From Trabulsiella guamensis ATCC 49490 (lineage in GTDB: Bacteria > Pseudomonadota > Gammaproteobacteria > Enterobacterales > Enterobacteriaceae), in contig NZ_JMTB01000044.1 of assembly GCF_000734965.1 (NCBI RefSeq), forward strand, positions 1 through 64,000: 64,000 nucleotides of DNA, in the 5' to 3' direction. The notes under the pieces are model-generated. The model saw only the letters and a list, made by a program, of their open reading frames with translations. It ran no database searches and had not been told where the DNA came from. The stretch's first letter is position 1; each line of letters opens with the position of its first letter. The position numbers and the translations under genes are program-made. Shown one piece after another: positions 19,603-28,126 of this stretch.

Positions 19603-19962
19603 TCAGGAGTGGGTTTCTTCAATACTTTTCAGCAGAGAGATATTCCCCTGCTGTACAAAAGAGAAGTTCACATGGCTGCCGGGTTTTACATTACGGATAT
19701 AGCTGTCTGCATCGGTAAAAGTGAAGCGCATGGTCATTGCGGGCCAGCCAATCGCCGGGATCGCTTCATGGGCAATGGTGACTTTTTTCGTGTCGTAATC
19801 AATGGATTTCACCACGCCGGTTCCCTGAACCACCTGCTCGGCTGCACTGTCATTCGTCATATCCATATTCATATTGTCATGCTGATGTTCCGCCGCCTGC
19901 AGGCCAGCCGAAAAAACGACTGACAGCGTGGCGAGTAAAACGGCTTTCATTGAATTACGCAT
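19603..19962 (-). CDS. cusF: Periplasmic copper/silver chaperone CusF
   Basis: CusF is a small periplasmic metallochaperone that delivers Cu(I)/Ag(I) to CusB. The 119-aa precursor has a signal peptide ending about GLQAAE and a Met/His-rich linker (HQHDNMNMDM). The OB-fold core carries the ligand set His, Trp, Met, Met in AHEAIPAIGWPAMTMRF, exactly the cation-pi copper site of the family. The ATG at 19962 follows AGGAAA; the open frame continues upstream inside cusC but is not coding there. It lies 31 bp after cusC. Confidence 0.96.
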   Translation of the reverse strand: MRNSMKAVLLATLSVVFSAGLQAAEHQHDNMNMDMTNDSAAEQVVQGTGVVKSIDYDTKKVTIAHEAIPAIGWPAMTMRFTFTDADSYIRNVKPGSHVNFSFVQQGNISLLKSIEETHS

Positions 19963-19993
19963 ATTATTTTCCTGTTTATTTAAGTGGTGAAGA

Positions 19994-21379
19994 TTATTCT
20001 GCCCAGCCGCCCCCGAGGGCGGTGTAGAGATTAATTTCATTAACCTGCTGTGAATACTTGAGATCCAGCAGGGTCTGGCGGGTTGAAAATAAAGAACGCT
20101 CTGCATCCAGCACTTCGATATAACTGACTGCACCGCTCGCATATAACCCGCGGGCGCGCTGCAACGTGATATTGAGTGAATCGAGATAGCGTTGTTGCGC
20201 CTCGATTTGCTGACGGATGCTCGCGCGCAGCGCCAGGGCATCAGACACGTCTTTAAATGCCGTCTGAATTTTTTGCTCGTAATTGACCACCGATTGCTGT
20301 TGGCGGATCTCTGCCAGTTGCAGACTGGCTTCATTTCGACCGGCATTAAAAATGGGGATGTCTATTTTCGGGATAAAATTCCACATCCCGCCTGCCGCGC
20401 TAAACAGGTTTGAGAGTTCGGTACTGCCTGTGGAAAGCTCGCTGGTCAGGGAGATGGACGGGAAAAACGCTGCCCGCGCGGCGCCAATATTGGCGTTAGC
20501 CGCCCTTAACTGGTATTCCGCCTCCATAATATCCGGGCGCTGCAATAAGATATCCGATGACAGGTCTGGCGGCAGCGTTACCGGATTCACATCTTTGTCT
20601 TTATCAGGACTGCTTTTCGGAACGGCACGGTAAGTACCCAGCACCAGCTGCAGCGCGTTGTTTGCCTGCGCCAGTTCCCCTTCGCGTCGGGCAATTTCCG
20701 CCCGGGTGCTTTCAATCAGCCCGCGGGCCTGTTCGAGGGCCAGCATATTAGTACTGCCAGTGACCAGTTGCTGCTCAACAAACCCATAGGACTGCTCATA
20801 ATTGCTGAGCGTTTCCCTGGCAATGTTGAGCTGCGCCCAGGCCAGTTGCTGGTTGAAATAGCTCTGTGACACACTCGATACAAGCAGGATCTGCACAGCA
20901 CGCTGGGCTTCCTCGCTGGCAAAAAAATTCTGCCGATCGGCGTCACTCATATTTTTCAGCTTGCCGAAAAAGTCCAGTTCAAAGCTGAGATCCATACCGG
21001 CTTCATATTGCTGCGTGGTCGGTTTGTCGTTCTTCAACCCACCGCTGTAAGTGACCGAGGTCGAGGCGTTCAGTTGTGGATAGCGTTCCGCATCCGTGAC
21101 GTTATATTGCGCCCGCGCTTCCTGTACTTTCAGGGCGGCCATCCGCAAATCGCGATTATTATTCAGAGCTTCGGCAATCAGCCGCGCCACTTCAGGATCG
21201 GCAAAGAAGGCGCGCCATCCGGTCTCCTGATAACCACTGGTGGACGGTGTCAGCCCGTTACGGGACAAGGAAAAGCGTTCCGGTACCGGCGATTGCGGAC
21301 GCTGATAATCCGGCGCCAGAGAGACACAGCCGGCCAGAAAGAAAAGGGTGCTGATGCTAAGTCGTTTTAGTCGGAACAT
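19994..21379 (-). CDS. cusC: Copper/silver efflux outer membrane channel CusC
   Basis: CusC is the TolC-like outer-membrane factor of the Cus exporter. The 461-aa protein has a lipoprotein signal with lipobox LAGC (Cys18), then the two repeated outer-membrane efflux domains, each helix-rich (LALEQARGLIESTRAEIARR and YIEVLDAERSLFSTRQTLLDL). It is the first gene of cusCFBA, divergent from cusR. The 159-bp region between them carries the CusR palindrome. Confidence 0.95.
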   Translation of the reverse strand: MFRLKRLSISTLFFLAGCVSLAPDYQRPQSPVPERFSLSRNGLTPSTSGYQETGWRAFFADPEVARLIAEALNNNRDLRMAALKVQEARAQYNVTDAERYPQLNASTSVTYSGGLKNDKPTTQQYEAGMDLSFELDFFGKLKNMSDADRQNFFASEEAQRAVQILLVSSVSQSYFNQQLAWAQLNIARETLSNYEQSYGFVEQQLVTGSTNMLALEQARGLIESTRAEIARREGELAQANNALQLVLGTYRAVPKSSPDKDKDVNPVTLPPDLSSDILLQRPDIMEAEYQLRAANANIGAARAAFFPSISLTSELSTGSTELSNLFSAAGGMWNFIPKIDIPIFNAGRNEASLQLAEIRQQQSVVNYEQKIQTAFKDVSDALALRASIRQQIEAQQRYLDSLNITLQRARGLYASGAVSYIEVLDAERSLFSTRQTLLDLKYSQQVNEINLYTALGGGWAE

Positions 21380-21451
21380 AACGCAAACACTTACCGGAGG
21401 ATGGATGGCGGTACTGTAACGAAAGCACTCTGTTTGGCAGGTGACTGGATG

Positions 21452-21467
21452 ATGACAATCTTGTCAT
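21452..21467. promoter_or_regulatory. CusR operator (copper box) between cusC and cusR
   Basis: ATGACAA-TC-TTGTCAT is a perfect palindrome, and the flanking TTTT on the right matches the E. coli cus box AAAATGACAANNTTGTCATTTT. It lies in the divergent cusC-cusR region. Phospho-CusR would activate cusCFBA from here and could also autoregulate cusRS. Confidence 0.9.
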
Positions 21468-21538
21468 TTTGACATTAAGCCGTTGATAAGCGACGGGTGC
21501 TCACTAAAATGTCATTAACAGGATGACCGGGGAGTCAC

Positions 21539-22222
21539 ATGAAAATACTGATCGTTGAAGACGAAATTAAAACGGGTGAATACCTCAGCAAGGGGCTGAC
21601 CGAGGCCGGGTTCGTCGTCGATCACGCTGACAATGGTCTGACTGGCTATCATCTGGCGATGACCGCTGAGTACGATTTGCTGATCCTCGACATCATGCTC
21701 CCTGACGTTAACGGCTGGGAGATTATTCGCATGCTGCGCTCGGCCGGTAAGGGAATGCCCGTTTTACTACTAACGGCGCTTGGCACTGTTGAGCACCGGG
21801 TCAAAGGCCTTGAGCTGGGGGCTGATGATTATCTGGTGAAACCCTTTGCCTTCGCTGAGCTGCTTGCCCGTGTCCGCACCCTGCTGCGTCGCGGCAACAC
21901 GGTGATTTCAGAAAGCCAGTTTCAGGTCGCGGATCTGATGCTTGATCTGGTCTCGAGAAAAGTCACCCGGGCCGGAAAGCGCATCCTGCTGACCAGCAAG
22001 GAATTCAGCCTGCTGGAATTTTTTATCCGCCATCAGGGCGAAGTTCTCCCCCGCTCGCTTATCGCCTCGCAGGTCTGGGATATGAATTTTGACAGCGATA
22101 CTAATGCGATAGATGTGGCGGTGAAACGACTGCGCGGCAAAATCGACAATGATTTTGAACCGAAACTCATCCAGACAGTGCGCGGCGTTGGCTATATGTT
22201 AGAGGTACCGGATGACAATTAA
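21539..22222 (+). CDS. cusR: Copper-responsive response regulator CusR
   Basis: CusR is an OmpR-family response regulator that activates cusCFBA when copper or silver builds up in the periplasm. The 227-aa protein equals E. coli CusR in length. It has the receiver acidic residues E7-D8, phospho-acceptor D51 ([15 protein letters not shown]) and a switch Lys in LVKPFAF. Its winged-helix domain includes [20 protein letters not shown] precedes the start. Its last 11 bases overlap cusS. Confidence 0.96.
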   Translation: MKILIVEDEIKTGEYLSKGLTEAGFVVDHADNGLTGYHLAMTAEYDLLILDIMLPDVNGWEIIRMLRSAGKGMPVLLLTALGTVEHRVKGLELGADDYLVKPFAFAELLARVRTLLRRGNTVISESQFQVADLMLDLVSRKVTRAGKRILLTSKEFSLLEFFIRHQGEVLPRSLIASQVWDMNFDSDTNAIDVAVKRLRGKIDNDFEPKLIQTVRGVGYMLEVPDDN

Positions 22223-23675
22223 TCTCACCCGTCGTCCCTTCTCCCTTGCGTTGCGGCTGACCTTTTTTATTAGCCTGTCAACGATCCTGGCGTTTATTGC
22301 CTTTACCTGGATTATGCTGCACTCCGTTGAAAAACATTTTGCCGAACAGGATGTCAGCGATCTGCAGCATATTAATTTCACACTGAATAACATCCTGCAG
22401 TCTTCTGCTGAGCCGGATGAGCAAAAAAACGAGAAAATACGCGAATTCCTTGCCAGCTATCGTGGTGTTTCGGCGGTACTTCAGAACACACAGGGCGAAA
22501 TCCTGTTCAGTACCTCACAAGGGTCATCGCTACTCCCGGCCCTGGAAACCGTTAAATTTCCGCTTACCCGTCGTACTGAGGATGTTTTTATCTGGTCAGT
22601 GGATAATAGCGGTTCCGCCCCGATGCATGCCGGCACGGAAATGAAACGTGAGACGTTCAGGGTCATTGCCTCCTCTGGCGACTACCTCAGTAATGGCAAA
22701 CCACAGACTTACCGGCTACTGACGGGACTCTCTATCGATTTCCATCTTCATTACCTTGCCGCCCTGAAAAAGAATTTAATCGCCATTGCCGTCGTCATCA
22801 GCCTGTTGATTATCATCACTATTCATATTGCCGTGCGTAAAGGTCATCAGCCGCTGCGCAATGTGAGTAGTGCTATCAAAAATATCACCTCCGAAAACCT
22901 GGATGCGCGGCTGGAACCCTCCAGGGTGCCGATTGAACTGGAACAACTGGTGATCTCGTTTAATCACATGATTGAAAGAATTGAGGATGTTTTTACCCGC
23001 CAGGCGAATTTTTCCGCCGATATCGCACACGAAATCAGGACGCCAATTACCAATCTGGTCACTCAGACCGAAATCGCGCTGAGTCAGCACCGGACACAAA
23101 GCGAACTGGAAGATGTGCTGTATTCCAGTCTGGAGGAATATAACCGCATGACAAAAATGGTCAGCGACATGCTTTTCCTTGCCCAGGCTGACAATAACCA
23201 GTTAATTCCCGAGACGGTGACGTTTGATTTGAGCGCGGAAGTGAGCAAAGTTTTTGATTTCTTCGAGGCCTGGGCCGAAGAGCGCGGCATCACGTTAGCC
23301 TTTAACGGTGCCCCTTGTGTGATTCAGGGTGACCCGTTGATGTTCCGTAGAGCCATCAATAATCTGCTATCGAACTCAATCCGCTATACGCCGGAAGGAC
23401 AAACCGTGACAGTGTCGGTCACTGAACAGGCAAATACGGCAGAACTCACGATTGAAAACCCCGGTAAACCCATCGCTGAAGAACATTTAACACGGCTGTT
23501 TGACCGCTTTTATCGGGTCGACCCTTCCCGGCAACGAAAAGGCGAAGGGAGTGGCATTGGTCTGGCGATAGTTAAATCGATAGTGACCGCACACCATGGA
23601 AAAGTAAGCGTCGAATCCGATAGCGTCTCCACGCGATTTACATTATCTGTACCGCGACTGGGAAACCTGCGATAG
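22212..23675 (+). CDS. cusS: Copper/silver sensor histidine kinase CusS
   Basis: CusS is the inner-membrane kinase that senses periplasmic Cu(I)/Ag(I) and phosphorylates CusR. The 487-aa protein (E. coli 480) has TM1 near residues 13-35 and a periplasmic metal-sensing domain to about 185, containing [17 protein letters not shown]2 ([20 protein letters not shown]), HAMP, HisKA with [13 protein letters not shown], and an ATPase domain with [14 protein letters not shown] and [11 protein letters not shown] follow. It overlaps cusR by 11 bp, indicating coupling. Confidence 0.95.
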   Translation: MTINLTRRPFSLALRLTFFISLSTILAFIAFTWIMLHSVEKHFAEQDVSDLQHINFTLNNILQSSAEPDEQKNEKIREFLASYRGVSAVLQNTQGEILFSTSQGSSLLPALETVKFPLTRRTEDVFIWSVDNSGSAPMHAGTEMKRETFRVIASSGDYLSNGKPQTYRLLTGLSIDFHLHYLAALKKNLIAIAVVISLLIIITIHIAVRKGHQPLRNVSSAIKNITSENLDARLEPSRVPIELEQLVISFNHMIERIEDVFTRQANFSADIAHEIRTPITNLVTQTEIALSQHRTQSELEDVLYSSLEEYNRMTKMVSDMLFLAQADNNQLIPETVTFDLSAEVSKVFDFFEAWAEERGITLAFNGAPCVIQGDPLMFRRAINNLLSNSIRYTPEGQTVTVSVTEQANTAELTIENPGKPIAEEHLTRLFDRFYRVDPSRQRKGEGSGIGLAIVKSIVTAHHGKVSVESDSVSTRFTLSVPRLGNLR

Positions 23676-23754
23676 CGGGAATCATCCGGGAAAGGGCATT
23701 TCATGTCGCTGAACTATAATAACGCCGTGTCTACTCATGTTAAGGAGTCCCTCT

Positions 23755-24105
23755 ATGAAAATGAAAACATCGCTGTTTCTGCTATTACTGGCCACAGGTG
23801 TGGCGATTTCCGCAGAGCATTCGTCAATGGCGATGCCGGATAAAGGCGCATCAGCCTCCTCTCAGGAATATATGAGCGGGATGATGACCATGCACGACAA
23901 AATGATGGAAGGTGTGAAAGATCCGGATCCCGACAAAGCGTTTGCGAAAGGGATGACCGCCCATCACGAAGGTGCCATAGCCATGGCGGAGACCGAACTG
24001 AAATATGGAAAAGATCCCGAAATGCGTAAGCTTGCCGAAGACATCATTAAGGCGCAGAAAGGCGAGATCGAATTGATGAATAAATGGCTTAGCAGCAAAA
24101 AATAA
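23755..24105 (+). CDS. DUF305-family secreted Met/His-rich protein (CopM-like)
   Basis: The 116-aa precursor has a signal peptide ending about AISAEH, then a Met-rich segment (MSGMMTMHDKMMEG) and the DUF305 core MTAHHEGAIAMAETELKYGK, with helical sequence to the end. DUF305 proteins are ferritin-like small helical domains; CopM-type members bind periplasmic copper. TAAGGAG precedes the ATG at 23755, and TATAAT at 23715-23720 is a candidate own -10, so it may be transcribed separately from cusRS (79-bp gap). The location next to cusS mirrors silE/pcoE in metal-resistance operons. A copper/silver-binding role is inferred from context and residue content. Confidence 0.82.
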   Translation: MKMKTSLFLLLLATGVAISAEHSSMAMPDKGASASSQEYMSGMMTMHDKMMEGVKDPDPDKAFAKGMTAHHEGAIAMAETELKYGKDPEMRKLAEDIIKAQKGEIELMNKWLSSKK

Positions 24106-24110
24106 GTTTG

Positions 24111-24392
24111 CTACCCCGCGATGTTGCGCTTTCCGGCAGAGGGAGAGGTTTCTGCTTCAAGAGTAATAAGCCAGGTCATCGCATCATCGCGATTCGTTGC
24201 ACACATCTCAAAAGACGGTTTTAAACTGCTGCAAACGGCAGGTCGCAGGCTCGATCCGAACAGTTTGCACAGATTGTCGTCCGAGAGCTGGACACACCGG
24301 ACATTCGCCGGTTTGCCGTGCGGCATTCCCGGGATAGGGCTTGAAATTGACGGCGCGATACAACAGGCGCCACAGTCCGGGCGGCAATTCAT
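24111..24392 (-). CDS. yeiW: YkgJ/UPF0153-family cysteine-cluster protein YeiW
   Basis: This 93-aa cytoplasmic protein has the Cys pattern C3, C7, C10, C11 ([11 protein letters not shown]), followed by VRC, NLC, AVC and EMC, fitting the PF03692 CxxCxxCC zinc/iron-chelating family. Function is unknown. E. coli has a homologue, yeiW, at the same place between setB and yeiP, so it marks the right border of the inserted block. Its 3' end converges on the DUF305 gene with a 5-bp gap and no terminator visible between them. Confidence 0.85.
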   Translation of the reverse strand: MNCRPDCGACCIAPSISSPIPGMPHGKPANVRCVQLSDDNLCKLFGSSLRPAVCSSLKPSFEMCATNRDDAMTWLITLEAETSPSAGKRNIAG

Positions 24393-24527
24393 AACGGGAT
24401 CTCATCAGAGTCTGGTTGCGCACCTTATCACCTTTTCACAAAACCCGCTAATTCCGCTTGCCTGAAAGGCCCGGCGCGAGTACTTTGACGCGATATTTTT
24501 GACATCTTTACCGACAGGATTACTGCA

Positions 24528-25100
24528 ATGCCAAGAGCGAACGAAATTAAGAAAGGTATGGTGCTGAATTACAACGGCAAACTGCTGATTGTAAAAGATA
24601 TTGATATTCAGTCACCGAGCGCCCGTGGCGCCGCAACGCTGTACAAAATGCGTTTCTCCGATGTCCGCACTGGCCTGAAAGTCGAAGAGCGTTTTAAAGG
24701 TGACGACATTCTGGATACCGTCACGCTGACCCGCCGTTTCGTTGACTTCTCGTATGTCGACGGCAACGAATACGTTTTCATGGACAAAGAAGACTACACG
24801 CCGTACACCTTTACCAAAGATCAGATTGAAGAAGAGCTGCAGTTCATCCCGGAAGGCGGAATGCCGGAAATGCAGGTTCTGCTGTGGGACAACCAGTTAC
24901 TGGCACTGGAACTGCCGCAGACCGTGGATCTGGAAATCGTTGAAACGGCGCCGGGCATCAAAGGCGCTTCCGCCAGTTCCCGCACCAAGCCTGCAACGCT
25001 GACCACCGGTCTGGTGGTTCAGGTGCCGGAATACCTCACCACTGGTGAGAAGATCCGTATCCATATCGAAGAAAAACGCTATATGGGGCGCGCTGACTGA
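24528..25100 (+). CDS. efpL: Elongation factor P-like protein EfpL (YeiP)
   Basis: EfpL is a paralogue of translation elongation factor P that relieves ribosome stalling at Pro-rich and some other motifs. The 190-aa protein has the three EF-P domains: a KOW-like N-terminal domain (about 1-65) and two OB folds. The acceptor loop reads [11 protein letters not shown], with Arg where EF-P has its modified Lys and with the loop extension of the EfpL subgroup, so no lysylation is expected. The EfpL/YeiP C-terminal motif [21 protein letters not shown] is present. A bidirectional terminator follows. Confidence 0.95.
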   Translation: MPRANEIKKGMVLNYNGKLLIVKDIDIQSPSARGAATLYKMRFSDVRTGLKVEERFKGDDILDTVTLTRRFVDFSYVDGNEYVFMDKEDYTPYTFTKDQIEEELQFIPEGGMPEMQVLLWDNQLLALELPQTVDLEIVETAPGIKGASASSRTKPATLTTGLVVQVPEYLTTGEKIRIHIEEKRYMGRAD

Positions 25101-25102
25101 TC

Positions 25103-25132
25103 AAAAAAGGACGGTTTTCACCGTCCTTTTTT
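25103..25132. terminator. Bidirectional terminator between efpL and uxuA
   Basis: AAAAAAGGACGG and CCGTCCTTTTTT form a stem with flanking A and T runs, so it works on both strands. It ends both efpL (+) and uxuA (-), which converge here. Confidence 0.9.
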
Positions 25133-25144
25133 CATGTTGCCTGA

Positions 25145-26335
25145 TTACAGCAAGTCAGGGTATTTCGTCATTTTCAGCGCCAGCTCAACGCCGCGCACTT
25201 CCGCCATCCCTTTCAGACGGCCAATCGCCGAATAACCCGGATTGGTTTTCTTTTTCAGATCGTCGAGCATCTGGTGACCGTGATCCGGACGGAACGGAAT
25301 CGGACGCAGATCACCCGCTTTTTTACGCCGCTGCTCTTCGCTCAGAATCGCATCCACCACCGCCACCATATTGACGTCACCATACAGATGCGCTCCTTCA
25401 TGGAAGGTTTTCGGGTTGTCTTCCCGGCAGGTCGCACGCAGGTGCGTGAAGTGAATACGATCACCAAAGGTTTTAATCATCTTCACCAGATCGTTATCGG
25501 CGCGTACGCCGTAGGAGCCGGTGCACATGGTGAAACCGTTGTTGACGCTGTCGACGGTCTCTTTCAGCCACTGCATATCTTCAATGGTCGACACAATACG
25601 CGGCAGGCCCAGAATCGGGCGCGGCGGATCGTCCGGGTGGACAGCCAGACGCACGCCCACTTCTTCTGCCACCGGCACAATGGCGCGCAGGAAACGGGCC
25701 ATATTCTCGCGCAGGGTTTCTTTGCTGATATGGTCATACTCTGCCAGACGCGCGCGGAACTGTTCGAGGGTATACCCTTCTTCCGCCCCCGGCAGACCCG
25801 CAATAATGTTGCGCGTCAGCTTGTTGATATCCGCTTCGCTCATCGCGTGGAAATACGCCAGCGCCTGACGCTGTTCTTCGGCGCTGTAATCCGCTTCGGC
25901 ACCTTCACGCTTGAGGATATGCAGCTCAAAAGCTGCAAAAGCGATTTGATCAAACCGCAGCGCTTTTGAGCCGTCCGGCAGCTGATATTCGAGGTCAGTT
26001 CGCGTCCAGTCGAGGATCGGCATGAAGTTGTAGCACACCGTATCAATGCCGCAGGCCGCCAGGTTGCGGATGCTCTGCTGATAGTTGGTAATCCAGGTGT
26101 CGCACTGCCCGCTATGGGTTTTGATATCTTCATGCACCGGAATACTCTCGACCACCGACCAGGTCAGCCCTTTCTCCGCCAGCAACGCCTGACGCTGTTT
26201 AATTTCCTCAACCGGCCAGACGTGTCCATTCGGGATATGGTGCAATGCGGTCACGACCCCCGTCGCCCCCGCCTGACGCACATCATCAAGAGATACCGGA
26301 TCGTTCGGCCCATACCAACGCCAGGTTTGCTCCAT
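25145..26335 (-). CDS. uxuA: Mannonate dehydratase UxuA
   Basis: UxuA dehydrates D-mannonate to 2-keto-3-deoxygluconate in glucuronate catabolism. The 396-aa protein (E. coli 394) starts at [18 protein letters not shown], with AGAGGGTGAGACC upstream; a longer frame runs another 19 codons into the promoter and is not preferred. Family residues include [30 protein letters not shown] and RPDHGHQM, supplying metal-binding His, Asp and Cys. It is divergent from yeiQ. In E. coli K-12 uxuA is elsewhere, in uxuAB. A candidate UxuR/ExuR operator lies 18 bp upstream. Confidence 0.96.
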   Translation of the reverse strand: MEQTWRWYGPNDPVSLDDVRQAGATGVVTALHHIPNGHVWPVEEIKQRQALLAEKGLTWSVVESIPVHEDIKTHSGQCDTWITNYQQSIRNLAACGIDTVCYNFMPILDWTRTDLEYQLPDGSKALRFDQIAFAAFELHILKREGAEADYSAEEQRQALAYFHAMSEADINKLTRNIIAGLPGAEEGYTLEQFRARLAEYDHISKETLRENMARFLRAIVPVAEEVGVRLAVHPDDPPRPILGLPRIVSTIEDMQWLKETVDSVNNGFTMCTGSYGVRADNDLVKMIKTFGDRIHFTHLRATCREDNPKTFHEGAHLYGDVNMVAVVDAILSEEQRRKKAGDLRPIPFRPDHGHQMLDDLKKKTNPGYSAIGRLKGMAEVRGVELALKMTKYPDLL

Positions 26336-26352
26336 GGTCTCACCCTCTAAAG

Positions 26353-26364
26353 TTGTTATACCAA
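26353..26364. promoter_or_regulatory. Candidate UxuR/ExuR operator upstream of uxuA
   Basis: TTGTTATACCAA differs by one base from the perfect palindrome TTGGTATACCAA typical of UxuR/ExuR sites. It is 18 bp upstream of the uxuA start, fitting repression relieved by hexuronate intermediates. Confidence 0.65.
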
Positions 26365-26432
26365 TACAAATAAGCGTAATGACGACTACCATACAGGCTT
26401 ACGCATAATGGTCAAACACACTGGCAGCATTG

Positions 26433-26448
26433 ATTGATCCAGCTCACA
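26433..26448. promoter_or_regulatory. Candidate CRP site between uxuA and yeiQ
   Basis: ATTGA-TCCAGC-TCACA matches the CRP spacing TGTGA-N6-TCACA, with a perfect right half and a 3/5 left half. It lies about midway in the 206-bp divergent region, so one site could activate both genes. Confidence 0.6.
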
Positions 26449-26471
26449 TTAACCACAGAAACAAGGCACAC

Positions 26472-26483
26472 CAATTTAAATTG
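26472..26483. promoter_or_regulatory. Palindrome CAATTTAAATTG upstream of yeiQ
   Basis: A perfect 12-bp palindrome lies 59 bp upstream of the yeiQ start. It is inside the extended sequence ACCAATTTAAATTGTTG, whose outer bases resemble the ACCAA/TTGGT arms of a hexuronate-repressor site. It could be a second operator, or AT-rich coincidence. Confidence 0.4.
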
Positions 26484-26541
26484 TTGTCATATAACTTTAC
26501 ACTGACGCTTGTTAACCAACCGTTATTCAGGTGTATACAGA

Positions 26542-28008
26542 ATGAAGAATATTGCCACCATCAGACTCCCTGACAGCGTTCAATGCCCCTCTTATGACCG
26601 GCAGAAGCTCCGCTCACGCATTGTGCATCTCGGCTTTGGCGCTTTTCATCGCGCTCACCAGGCACTGCTGACGGATCGGGTGCTGAACGCGACAGGAGGC
26701 GACTGGGGCATTTGCGAAATCAGCCTGTTCAGTGGCGATCAATTAATGGCGCAACTGCGCGAGCAGGACCATCTCTACACGGTGCTTGAAAAAGGTGCTA
26801 CGGGAAATCAGGCTATTGTGGTAGGCGCAGTGCATGAATGCCTGAACGCAAAACTGGATTCACTGGCGGCGATCATCGAAAAGTTTTGTGAGCCGCAGGT
26901 GGCAATTGTCTCTTTGACCATCACCGAAAAAGGGTATTGCATCGACCCGGCCACCGGTCAGCTTGATGTCAATCAGCCGCGCATTGTGCACGATCTGGAA
27001 AACCCGCAAGCGCCCCACTCCGCTCCGGGGATCCTGGTCGAGGCCCTGCATCGCCGTCGCGCACGCGGTCTGCCGCCCTTTACCGTGCTCTCCTGCGATA
27101 ACATTCCTGATAACGGTCACGTAGTGGAGAATGCTGTGCTGGGTATGGCAAGTAAACGCTCCCCGGCGCTGGCGACATGGATTGCTGAAAATGTCAGTTT
27201 TCCGGGAACCATGGTTGATCGCATTGTGCCCGCCGCCACCGAAGAGTCGTTGCAGGAAATCGCCGCCCTGCTCGGCGTGCCTGATCCCTGTGCCATCAGT
27301 GGCGAACCGTTTATCCAGTGGGTGATAGAAGATAACTTTGTTGCCGGTCGCCCGGAATGGGAAGAGGCTGGCGTACAGATGGTCAATGATGTACGGCCAT
27401 GGGAGCAGATGAAACTCCGCATGCTGAATGGCAGTCATTCATTCCTCGCGTATCTCGGTTACCTCGCCGGTTTTCAGCATATCAGCGACTGCATGCAGAA
27501 TGCGGATTTCCGTGAGGCAGCCAGACGCCTGATGCTTGCCGAACAGGCGCCGACACTGAGCATCACCGGGGTGGATCTGACGGCGTACGCTGACAGCCTG
27601 ATCGCCCGTTTCAGCAACCCGGCGCTGCAACACCGCACCTGGCAGATTGCGATGGATGGCAGCCAGAAACTTCCCCAGCGCCTGCTGGACAGTGTTCGCA
27701 TGCATCTGGCGCGCCACAGTGAGTGGTCCTTGCTCGCGCTCGGCGTCGCCGGATGGATGCGGTACGTCAGCGGCACGGATGATGCCGGTAACGCCATTGA
27801 CATACGCGACCCGCTGGCAGAAAAAATTCACCAGCTCGTTACAGGGAGTCGCGAGGAAGAGCGCGTCACGGCGCTACTGACACTGAGCGAAATCTTCGGA
27901 AACGACCTGCCGCACGAGGCCCGTTTTGTGGCGGCGGTACAGCGGGCCTGGCAGCGTATAGCGGATAATGGTGCGCGGGAGGCGCTCATCGCCACACTGC
28001 GAAGTTAG
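26542..28008 (+). CDS. yeiQ: YeiQ, mannitol dehydrogenase / fructuronate reductase family oxidoreductase
   Basis: The 488-aa length equals E. coli YeiQ. The protein is a long-chain polyol dehydrogenase: an N-terminal Rossmann domain with HLGFGAFHRAHQALL and LSCDNIPDNG, and a C-terminal catalytic domain with KLRMLNGSHSFLAYLG holding the active Lys and Asn. Relatives (UxuB, UxaB, MtlD) reduce fructuronate or tagaturonate or oxidise mannitol. The exact substrate of YeiQ is not settled. Pairing with divergent uxuA suggests it is the D-fructuronate reductase giving mannonate. The start at MKNIATIRL has a weak AGGTGT site; an in-frame TTG upstream is less likely. Confidence 0.9.
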   Translation: MKNIATIRLPDSVQCPSYDRQKLRSRIVHLGFGAFHRAHQALLTDRVLNATGGDWGICEISLFSGDQLMAQLREQDHLYTVLEKGATGNQAIVVGAVHECLNAKLDSLAAIIEKFCEPQVAIVSLTITEKGYCIDPATGQLDVNQPRIVHDLENPQAPHSAPGILVEALHRRRARGLPPFTVLSCDNIPDNGHVVENAVLGMASKRSPALATWIAENVSFPGTMVDRIVPAATEESLQEIAALLGVPDPCAISGEPFIQWVIEDNFVAGRPEWEEAGVQMVNDVRPWEQMKLRMLNGSHSFLAYLGYLAGFQHISDCMQNADFREAARRLMLAEQAPTLSITGVDLTAYADSLIARFSNPALQHRTWQIAMDGSQKLPQRLLDSVRMHLARHSEWSLLALGVAGWMRYVSGTDDAGNAIDIRDPLAEKIHQLVTGSREEERVTALLTLSEIFGNDLPHEARFVAAVQRAWQRIADNGAREALIATLRS

Positions 28009-28126
28009 CATTTTCTGCGGTTTAGCGAGCAAACGGGACATTTGTCCGCCTTACAACTTCTCATTCTGATAATTTTTCGCCAGGATGGTCAGTTATGTGA
28101 TGAATGTAACCTTTTCTGGAGCGCTC

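Noticed and set aside
28085..28126. Upstream in-frame ATG and the partial palindrome GTTATGTGATGAATGTAAC as a Zur site for yeiR
   Set aside because: Only the outer four bases and the centre are symmetric, well below a Zur consensus, and the sequence overlaps what would be coding if the upstream ATG were used.
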